Of a stretch of 11,294 nucleotides of DNA, positions 6,086-11,294 are shown piece by piece (the stretch's first letter is position 1; the number at the start of each line of letters is the position of its first letter). A program made the position numbers and the translations under genes. The notes under the pieces are model-generated. The model was not told the origin of the DNA. It did not search any database and saw nothing but the letters and a program-made list of their open reading frames with translations. Origin of the DNA: DASXPG01 sp044449445 (lineage in GTDB: Bacteria > Gemmatimonadota > Gemmatimonadetes > Gemmatimonadales > JACORV01); contig JBIOIA010000077.1 of NCBI GenBank assembly GCA_044449445.1, forward strand, positions 1-11,294, read 5' to 3'.

Positions 6086-7008
6086 GGACGGCCCAGAAGC
6101 AGGATGGTTGCGAAGATCGCGAGGGCGGACGCCGCGACCAGCAGCTGCGGCACGCGGTTGAGCCGGAGTCGCGCCATCACGCCTTCGACCACGCCGACCG
6201 CGACCGACATCACGAGCAGCGCCACCGGCAGCGCGATCAGCGCAACGGACGGCGCGAAGGCGCCGCGTGGCGCCAGCACTCCCGCCACGAGCGCGGCGAG
6301 CAGCGCGAACTTCAACGCCGCGCCGTAGAGCACGAGGGCGAAATCCGGCCCGCTCTGATCGAGCACCGCGACCTCGTGGATCATCGTGAGCTCGAGGTGC
6401 GTCGCCGGGTCGTCCACGGGCACGCGGCCCGCCTCTGCGAGCAGCAGCACGAACAGACCGACGCCGACCATCACCAGCGGCGGAAGCGATGACGACCACG
6501 CCGCGGCGAGCGGTGCGCCCAGCATGTCCGACAACGTCAGGCGTCCGGTGGCCAGCACGAGCGCCGCGAACACCAGGAACAAGCCGACCTCCGCGAACGC
6601 GCCGACCATCGCCTCGCGGCTCGCGCCCATGCCCTCGAAGCTGGAGCCGGTATCGAGCGCCGCGAGGATGAGGAAGAACCGGCCCACTGCCAGCAACCCC
6701 GCGAACAGCACGAAGTCGCCTGCGAAACCGGCGATCGACGCGCGCCCATCCAGCGGCAGCAGGCTCGCGGCGAACAGCACCCCCACGAGGCCGACGAGCG
6801 GCGCGAGACGGAACAGCCAGGTGGTGGTCGCGCTGTAGACCGCGCGCTTCCGCAGCAGCTTCGCCATCTCGAAGTACAGCTGGAGCACCGGCGGTCCACG
6901 CCGGCCCGTGAGCAGCGATTTCGTGCGCGTCGCGAGGCCCGGCAGCGCCGGCGCCAGCACCAGCACGATGCCCAGAGCAATGACGGACGAAGACGTCACG
7001 CCGGTCAC
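6082..7008 (-). CDS. hyfC: HyfC/HycD-like membrane subunit (NuoH type)
   Basis: A 308-residue membrane protein of the NuoH/HycD family, which anchors the hydrophilic arm and forms the chamber linking redox chemistry to ion pumping. Family marks are GRRGPPVLQLYFEMAKLLRK (35-54) after the first helix; GSSFEGMGASREAMVGAFAE (121-140), the conserved loop of this family; and AEAGRVPVDDPATHLELTM (191-209) followed by IHEVA, with acidic residues E192, D199, D200, E206 and E212. Length and about eight helices fit HycD/HyfC. The start is a GTG at 7008 that overlaps the hyfB stop (GTGA); no other start nearby fits better and no Shine-Dalgarno site is obvious. In the complex it would sit between the HyfG/HyfI-like pair and the antiporter-like subunits. 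Confidence 0.92.
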   Translation of the reverse strand: MTGVTSSSVIALGIVLVLAPALPGLATRTKSLLTGRRGPPVLQLYFEMAKLLRKRAVYSATTTWLFRLAPLVGLVGVLFAASLLPLDGRASIAGFAGDFVLFAGLLAVGRFFLILAALDTGSSFEGMGASREAMVGAFAEVGLFLVFAALVLATGRLTLSDMLGAPLAAAWSSSLPPLVMVGVGLFVLLLAEAGRVPVDDPATHLELTMIHEVAVLDQSGPDFALVLYGAALKFALLAALVAGVLAPRGAFAPSVALIALPVALLVMSVAVGVVEGVMARLRLNRVPQLLVAASALAIFATILLLGRP

Positions 7009-8951
7009 CTCAGCACCAGGTAGAAGAGCAGCGCGACCACGGTCGCGAACACATACAACAGCGCCTGGTGCAGCAGCCCGGTCTGGAGGCGTCCGATCTT
7101 CTCGAAGAACACCGAGGCTCGCTGCCAGGCCGGCAGCATGACGCCATCAAGCCATGGGTCGCGCGGGTGCGTGGCGAACGAGGCCTCGGTCGCCTCGACG
7201 TGGATTCCGGGCATCCGGCCGAATGGTTCCAGCACCGGCGCCGCGAACGACGATGCCGTGTACTGCATGCGCGGCGTCGGCGCCGGGAAGCCGCAGCCCC
7301 ACGGCTGGGATACGGTCCGCCATCGCCCGCGCATCAGCGCGCGCAGGATCACCCAAAGGGCGGCGACGACGACGATCAGCGCGATCGCGGCTGCGGACAC
7401 CGACCCTGCTCCGAGCGCGCCATCGGCTCCCGACAGCCCCGCATCGGGCCCGGCGATCACGCGCGCCGCCGCCACGGCGGGCGGCAGCACCAGCGTCGGC
7501 AACACGCCGATCGCGACACAGGCGGCGGCGAGCATCAGCATCGGGCCCAGCAGCAGCGGTCCGACCTCGCGTCCCGCTGCCGCGGCCTCGGTGCGCGCAC
7601 GGCCGAGGAACACCACGCCGTTCACCTTCGCGAAGCACGCGAGCGCCAGCCCGCCGATGAGGCCGAGGCCCGCGACCGCGAAGATCGCGGCACGGACCGC
7701 GCCGGTGCCGAGACCGGCGCGCAGCAGCGCCTGCACGATGGTCCACTCGCTGACGAAGCCGTTGAGCGGCGGGAGGCCGACGATCGCCGCCGAGGCCAGC
7801 AGAAAGGTCACCCAGGTGACGGGCATGAGACGCCCGAGCGCACCGAGCGCGTCCATCTCGCGCGTGCCCGTTGCGCGCGCGACCGCGCCGGCACCGAGGA
7901 ACAGCAGGCCCTTGAAGAGCGCGTGATTGAGGACGTGCAGGATCGCGCCGGCGAAGCCGAGCGCCGCCACGGCTGGCAGGTCGTACGCCACGCCCAGCAC
8001 TCCGGCGCCCATGCCGATCAGGATGATGCCGATGTTCTCGACGCTGTGATACGCGAGCAGGCGCTTGATGTCGTGCTGGGCGAGCGCCCAGACGACGCCA
8101 AGCACGCCCGAGCTCACGCCCAGCGCCAGCAGCGTCCACCCGAACCACGCGGGTCCGCCGGCTAGCGCGGCGACCCTGAGCAATCCATAGATGCCGACCT
8201 TGATGACCAGGCCCGACATGAGCGCAGACACGTGCGACGGCGCGGTGGCGTGGGCGCCCGGCAGCCAGAAGTGCAGCGGCGCGAAGCCGGCCTTGAGCCC
8301 GAAGCCGATCAGCGCGAGCACCAGCACGGCGTTGCGCGTTCCGCCCAGCCAGCCGGCGGCCCGCGCGAGCGACTCGAACGTGAGGTCGGGCGCGGTGGCG
8401 CCCCAGATCGCGAACATCGCAATCAGCGTCAGGATCGCGGCGTGCGCTCCGGCCAGGTAGATCAAGCCCGCGCGTCGCGTCTCGGCGTGCTCGTGCTCGA
8501 ACATGACGAGAAGGAACGCTGCGATCGCCATGATTTCGAGCGCGATCAGGAACGGCACCACCGATCGCGCCGTCACGACCAGGCCCAGGGCGATGAGCAG
8601 CACCGAGAGCGCGGCGTGCGCAAACGACACCGCGCTGCCTCGCTCCTCGCCCGCGAAATACCCGGCACCGTAGACCGCGGACGCACCGCCGACCAGCGCG
8701 ATCGCGACGAGGAAGAACGCCGAGAGCGGATCGATGCCGAACGCCCAGTCACCGCCCGGCACGTGCGCGGCCACCGTGACCTGCCACGCGCCCGCGCCGG
8801 CGAGGACCTTTACCGCGGCGATCCCGACCAGCGCACAGCCGGCCGCGACCAGGAAACCGAATGCCGCGGCGGCCGGGCGGCGAGGAATGACGGCGGCGGC
8901 GAGGCCGCCGAGCAGGATGAGGATCAGTCCCGCGAAGAAGAGCTGAGGCAC
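7005..8951 (-). CDS. hyfB: Antiporter-like membrane subunit (HyfB/HycC, NuoL type)
   Basis: A 648-residue membrane protein with about 14-16 predicted helices and the HycC/HyfB plan. The antiporter core shows E139 in LIALEIMAIAAFLLV (helix 5), K220 in GFGLKAGFAPLHFWLPGAHA (with H227), H240 and K251 in SHVSALMSGLVIKVGIYGLLR (helix 8), K296 in HDIKRLLAYHSVENIG, and H343/K347 in LNHALFKGLLFLGAG. These residues form the half-channels in NuoL/M/N. The C-terminal part from about 545 has WGCGFPAPTPRMQYTASSF, typical of HyfB and HycC, and ends in a hydrophobic helix. It is the first gene of the complex, 8 bases after the HTH-EIIA gene. The GTG start has only GGAGG at 13 bases spacing, so initiation may be inefficient or coupled. 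The protein should translocate protons or sodium. Confidence 0.92.
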   Translation of the reverse strand: MPQLFFAGLILILLGGLAAAVIPRRPAAAAFGFLVAAGCALVGIAAVKVLAGAGAWQVTVAAHVPGGDWAFGIDPLSAFFLVAIALVGGASAVYGAGYFAGEERGSAVSFAHAALSVLLIALGLVVTARSVVPFLIALEIMAIAAFLLVMFEHEHAETRRAGLIYLAGAHAAILTLIAMFAIWGATAPDLTFESLARAAGWLGGTRNAVLVLALIGFGLKAGFAPLHFWLPGAHATAPSHVSALMSGLVIKVGIYGLLRVAALAGGPAWFGWTLLALGVSSGVLGVVWALAQHDIKRLLAYHSVENIGIILIGMGAGVLGVAYDLPAVAALGFAGAILHVLNHALFKGLLFLGAGAVARATGTREMDALGALGRLMPVTWVTFLLASAAIVGLPPLNGFVSEWTIVQALLRAGLGTGAVRAAIFAVAGLGLIGGLALACFAKVNGVVFLGRARTEAAAAGREVGPLLLGPMLMLAAACVAIGVLPTLVLPPAVAAARVIAGPDAGLSGADGALGAGSVSAAAIALIVVVAALWVILRALMRGRWRTVSQPWGCGFPAPTPRMQYTASSFAAPVLEPFGRMPGIHVEATEASFATHPRDPWLDGVMLPAWQRASVFFEKIGRLQTGLLHQALLYVFATVVALLFYLVLR

Positions 8952-8959
8952 CGGGAGGC

Positions 8960-9661
8960 TCAGTCCTCCGCGGGGGCGCGGAACATGCCGGTCGAGCGTC
9001 CGGCCAACGCCTGGATCCGCTGCAGGATCTCCTCCGCCCCGGCACGCCGGCGCAGCAACTCGCGCAACTGCGGATCGCGCAGGACGAAGCCGAGCTGCGC
9101 CAGCACCTTGAGGTGCATCGGCACGCTGGAGCAGACTACCGTGAACAGGGCGTGCACCGGCTGGCCGTCCACGGCGTTGAAGTCCACCGGACTCCTCAGC
9201 AGGCAGAGCGTCACGAACGGCTGGTCGACATGGAGCAGGATCGGGTTGCGAACGTGCGGGATCGCGATGCCGTCGCCGACGCCGGTCGAGCCCATGGCCT
9301 CGCGCGCCTCGAGCACCGCGAGCAGGGACTCACGCTCGGCGTCAGGCGGAAGCGGAAGCCGGGCGACGATCTCCCGCAGCACCGCCGGCCGGTCGTCGCC
9401 GGGCACGTCGTGATGGATCCCTCCGGCGCGCAGCAGGTCCGGCAACGGCGCCTCCGCCTCCCGGCTCCCGCGGGCCTCGTCGAGCAGCTTGCGGGAGGCA
9501 GTCACGCCGTTCTTGACGGCCCATTCCCAGACCTCGATGGCGTTGAGCAGCAGTCGCTCGTTGACGCGGTGCGCCGGCAACCCGCGATCCTTGATCCAAT
9601 CACGCAGCGTGGATTCCGACACGCCGAGGTGCTGCGCCGCGTCCCGCACCGTGATCTGCAT
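8960..9661 (-). CDS. HTH (excisionase/MerR-like) - PTS EIIA (PtsN type) fusion protein, likely regulator
   Basis: A 233-residue, two-domain protein. Residues 1-50 (ITVRDAAQHLGVSESTLRDWI ... LPAHRVNERLLL) form a helix-turn-helix of the excisionase/MerR-like type, which reads DNA. Residues about 75-225 form a fructose/mannitol-type EIIA domain like PtsN: GSTGVGDGIAIPHVR (125-138) holds the phosphorylatable histidine H136, and HALFTVVCSSVPMHLKVLAQLGFVLRD in the second half matches the EIIA core. In the nitrogen-related PTS such domains receive phosphate from NPr and act by regulation, not sugar transport. No EIIB or EIIC is present. The gene follows the M23 peptidase by 6 bases and precedes hyfB by 8, so it is probably co-transcribed. 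I infer that its phosphorylation state controls DNA binding at this or another operon. A GGGAGGG lies 11 bases before the ATG. Confidence 0.88.
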   Translation of the reverse strand: MQITVRDAAQHLGVSESTLRDWIKDRGLPAHRVNERLLLNAIEVWEWAVKNGVTASRKLLDEARGSREAEAPLPDLLRAGGIHHDVPGDDRPAVLREIVARLPLPPDAERESLLAVLEAREAMGSTGVGDGIAIPHVRNPILLHVDQPFVTLCLLRSPVDFNAVDGQPVHALFTVVCSSVPMHLKVLAQLGFVLRDPQLRELLRRRAGAEEILQRIQALAGRSTGMFRAPAED

Positions 9662-9667
9662 ATGCGG

Positions 9668-10459
9668 TCAGGCCCTCCCGCGCGCGTGCAGCCGCGTGCG
9701 CGCGGCGCGCACCTGCGCGAACGGGTCCACCGGCACCAGCACGCCGTCCACGTTGCAGCCGGTTCCCGCGACCTTGTAGGCGAAGTGAAGGTGCCGGCCG
9801 TGACCCGGCTGGCTCGCGTTGCCGCTGTGCCCGACGCGCCCCAGCATCCGCCCGGCGCGCACCACGTCGCCGGCATGCACGACGACGCTCCCGCCCAGCA
9901 TGTGCACGAAGTAGAAGTATGCCCCCGAGGCGGGATCGAACAGGATCACCCCGTTGCCGGCGCGCCGCGACAACCCGTCGCCCTGGTACTGGAGTCCGAC
10001 GCGGCGCTTCCAGCCGCCTTTCCAGGCGTCGCCCGCCGCGATCACGATGCCGCTCACCGGCGCGCGGATCTCCACGCCTTCGCGCGGCACGAAGATGTCG
10101 AGCGCCTCGTGCATGCCTTCGGCGCGCGGCTGGCGGAAGTTGTCGACCAGCCGGCCACGTACCGCGAGCGGATAGGTCCAGGCGCCCTCCGGCGTCGGCG
10201 CGAGCGAATCGCCGGCGCGTTCCTGGAACCAGCGGCGCCACCCGGCCTCGAGCTGCCGGCGCCTCGCCACACCGCTCACCAGCTCATCGTGCGTCTTGGG
10301 GACCGTCGAATCCACCAGACCAGACGGCCAGCGGCTCTCGTCGCAGTTGGTGTAGAGGCGGATCAGCTCCTCGCGCCGCGGAAACAGCGTCGTGTCGGGA
10401 GCCTGGGCGAGCTGGATGGCGAGCAACAGGTGGATCATGCCGCAAGTGAATCCTAACAT
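9668..10459 (-). CDS. M23 (LytM-type) zinc metallopeptidase, exported
   Basis: A 263-residue protein if started at 10459. The N-terminus has a short hydrophobic segment (MIHLLLAIQLAQAP) that looks like a weak signal peptide. The C-terminal half is an M23 peptidase domain: GMHEALDIFVP gives the zinc ligands H117 and D121 (HxxxD), YFYFVHMLGG gives H186, and GRHLHFAYK gives H223 and the third ligand H225 (HxH). APVSGIVIAAGDAW, GNGVILF and GDVVRAGRMLGRVGHSG are the usual strands of the fold. With all ligands present it should be an active endopeptidase, most likely cutting peptidoglycan cross-links in the periplasm. The ATG at 10438 is an equally plausible start with AGGA upstream. It is the first gene of the minus-strand operon, 6 bases ahead of the HTH-EIIA gene. 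No link between its activity and the membrane complex is evident. Confidence 0.87.
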   Translation of the reverse strand: MLGFTCGMIHLLLAIQLAQAPDTTLFPRREELIRLYTNCDESRWPSGLVDSTVPKTHDELVSGVARRRQLEAGWRRWFQERAGDSLAPTPEGAWTYPLAVRGRLVDNFRQPRAEGMHEALDIFVPREGVEIRAPVSGIVIAAGDAWKGGWKRRVGLQYQGDGLSRRAGNGVILFDPASGAYFYFVHMLGGSVVVHAGDVVRAGRMLGRVGHSGNASQPGHGRHLHFAYKVAGTGCNVDGVLVPVDPFAQVRAARTRLHARGRA

Positions 10460-10462
10460 CCC

Positions 10463-10477
10463 GGCGGCCCGGCCGCC
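10463..10477. repeat. 15-bp GC palindrome beside the M23 start
   Basis: GGCGGCC-C-GGCCGCC is a perfect 7-bp inverted repeat with a 1-base centre, ending 3 bases from the ATG at 10459. It could be an operator, or could mask that start in the mRNA. In DNA this GC-rich, chance is possible. Confidence 0.4.
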
Positions 10478-10542
10478 CGCGCTGCCTTGTTCCGCCCGCC
10501 CGGGCGCGGTAGCCTTTTCACACACTCTACCCCATCGGTGTC

Positions 10543-10555
10543 TCACTCACAGTGA
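10543..10555. repeat. 13-bp palindrome over the sigma factor start codon
   Basis: TCACT-CAC-AGTGA is a perfect 5-bp inverted repeat with a 3-base centre, covering the GTG at 10552. It could be a small operator or an RNA hairpin over the start. No Shine-Dalgarno site is seen upstream. Confidence 0.35.
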
Positions 10556-11043
10556 ACGCGAACACGCGGGTCGCCCAGCTCCTGGCGATGCACGGCCTCG
10601 AGCTGGCCCGACACCTGAGGCGCATCGTCCGCGACGACGAACTGGCCCAGGACCTGCTCCAGGACACGCTGCTGCGCGCGCACCGGGCCCTGACCAGGCT
10701 CGGTCCCGGAGCCAACGAGCGTGCGTGGCTCTACCGCATCGCGACCAACGTGGCGCTGAACCAGCTGCGCGCGCGGGTCCGGGAGCGGAAGGCGCTCGAG
10801 CGCGCGGCGCGCGAGGCCGACACGAGCACGACGCAGGGCGATCACTCGGCCAGCGCCGATCGCCGCGAAGCGCTGTGGAGCCGAGTGGCCCAGCTGCCGG
10901 AGCGGCAACGCGTCGCGCTGACGCTGCGGGCGGCCGACGAGCTGGAGTACGACGAAATCGGCCGCCGCATGGGAAGCACCGCGGCCGCCGCGCGCGCCAA
11001 CGTCTATCAGGCGACGCGCAAATTGCGACTGGAGGTCCGATGA
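10552..11043 (+). CDS. ECF-type RNA polymerase sigma factor
   Basis: A 163-residue sigma-70 family factor with only regions 2 and 4, the extracytoplasmic-function layout. Region 2 covers about residues 12-78: DDELAQDLLQDTLLRAHRAL (28-47) matches the core-polymerase-binding helix 2.2, and RAWLYRIATNVALNQLRAR (57-75) matches the -10-reading helix 2.4. After a polar linker (about 80-105), region 4 shows LPERQRVALTLRAADELEYDEIGRRMG (115-141) and a recognition helix (AAARANVYQATRKLR, 144-158) for the -35 element. The start is GTG at 10552, since no upstream in-frame start fits; it lacks a Shine-Dalgarno site. The gene is divergent from the M23 operon, and its stop overlaps the next gene's ATG. No anti-sigma factor is seen; the coupled downstream gene has no zinc-finger or membrane anchor in its visible part. 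Confidence 0.92.
   Translation: MNANTRVAQLLAMHGLELARHLRRIVRDDELAQDLLQDTLLRAHRALTRLGPGANERAWLYRIATNVALNQLRARVRERKALERAAREADTSTTQGDHSASADRREALWSRVAQLPERQRVALTLRAADELEYDEIGRRMGSTAAAARANVYQATRKLRLEVR
11031..11035 (+). promoter_or_regulatory. Ribosome-binding site of the methyltransferase-like gene
   Basis: GGAGG, in the last codons of the sigma factor gene, 4 bases before the ATG at 11040. It supports that start and translation close to the level of the sigma factor. Confidence 0.6.
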
Positions 11044-11294
11044 CCACGAAGCGCGCGGAGCGCGCGGCACTGGAGCGGATCGTCGCCGGCGCCTTCGCCG
11101 AGCTGACGGGACGCAAGGAGGAGCCGCTGCGCTACACGCTGATGACCGACACGCCCGTCGGGGTGCTGGGCCTGGCGAGCGGCGAGGCGGGCCTGTGCCG
11201 CCTGGACTACGTCAAGGACGAGGAGCATTTCCTGAAGCGGCTGCTCGACGCGTTCGACGACCGGCCGGTGTTCCGGTCCGACGCGCTCGACGAC
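11040..11294 (+). CDS. Methylated-DNA-protein-cysteine methyltransferase-like protein, N-terminal fragment
   Basis: The first 85 codons are present and the gene runs off the window. After a charged helical lead of about 30 residues comes LRYTLMTDTPVGVLGLASGE then AGLCRLDYVKDEEHFLKRL. This pattern of a strand, TPVGxLxLA, and a GLCxLxF/Y strand is typical of the N-terminal ribonuclease-like domain of O6-alkylguanine-DNA alkyltransferases (Ogt/AGT), which repair alkylated guanine by moving the alkyl group to a cysteine. The catalytic PCHR motif would lie beyond the window, so the assignment is not proven. The ATG overlaps the sigma factor's TGA (ATGA) and GGAGG lies 4 bases upstream, so the two genes are translationally coupled. 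The visible part shows no anti-sigma features. Confidence 0.7.
   Translation, partial: MTTKRAERAALERIVAGAFAELTGRKEEPLRYTLMTDTPVGVLGLASGEAGLCRLDYVKDEEHFLKRLLDAFDDRPVFRSDALDD

Noticed and set aside
8960..9661. Sugar-transporting PTS component
   Set aside because: The EIIA domain is fused to a DNA-binding domain and no EIIB or EIIC gene is nearby, so a regulatory role fits better.

Overview
The window is a strongly GC-rich bacterial chromosome segment with genes packed almost end to end; no stretch over 300 bases lacks a gene, and the longest intergenic gap is about 100 bases. Codon third positions are mostly G or C, starts are often GTG, and many ribosome-binding sites are weak. The gene mix (OsmC, a VOC protein, an ECF sigma factor, and a hydrogenase-4-like membrane complex without NiFe ligands) suits GC-rich environmental lineages such as Gemmatimonadota, Acidobacteriota, Eisenbacteria-type bacteria or deltaproteobacterial groups. 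The phylum cannot be fixed from the sequence alone, and no rRNA, tRNA, CRISPR array or insertion sequence was seen.

Left flank (1-1727): the 5' end of a minus-strand NAD(P)-binding epimerase-like gene, a small exported protein of unknown function (plus), an osmC peroxiredoxin (minus), and a VOC/glyoxalase-fold protein with a very basic N-terminal tail (plus).

Core (10459 down to 1724, minus strand): one apparent operon of eight genes. In transcription order these are an M23 metallopeptidase, an HTH-PTS EIIA fusion protein, and six genes resembling hyfB, hyfC, hyfE, hyfF, hyfG and hyfI of hydrogenase-4/formate hydrogenlyase and complex I. All five junctions among the six hyf-like genes are 4-bp start/stop overlaps (ATGA or GTGA). 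The large subunit (HyfG-like) lacks the cysteines that hold the NiFe centre in hydrogenases: the RxCGxC site reads ESIAGDT and there is no C-terminal DPCxxC. The small subunit keeps all four cysteines of the proximal [4Fe-4S] cluster and carries an N-terminal ferredoxin-like segment with four more. The complex is therefore best read as an energy-converting hydrogenase-related (Ehr-type) complex, an ion-pumping relative of complex I that cannot be a normal hydrogenase. Its electron donor and acceptor are unknown. Two antiporter-like subunits (HyfB, HyfF), a NuoH-like subunit (HyfC) and a NuoK-like subunit (HyfE) would form the membrane arm. The HTH-EIIA protein just upstream is a candidate regulator linking the operon to PTS phosphorylation.

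Right flank (10552-11294, plus strand): a divergent ECF-type sigma factor, translationally coupled (ATGA overlap) to the start of a gene that looks like an O6-methylguanine-DNA methyltransferase and runs off the window. The roughly 90-base divergent intergenic region holds two small perfect palindromes, each next to one of the two start codons.
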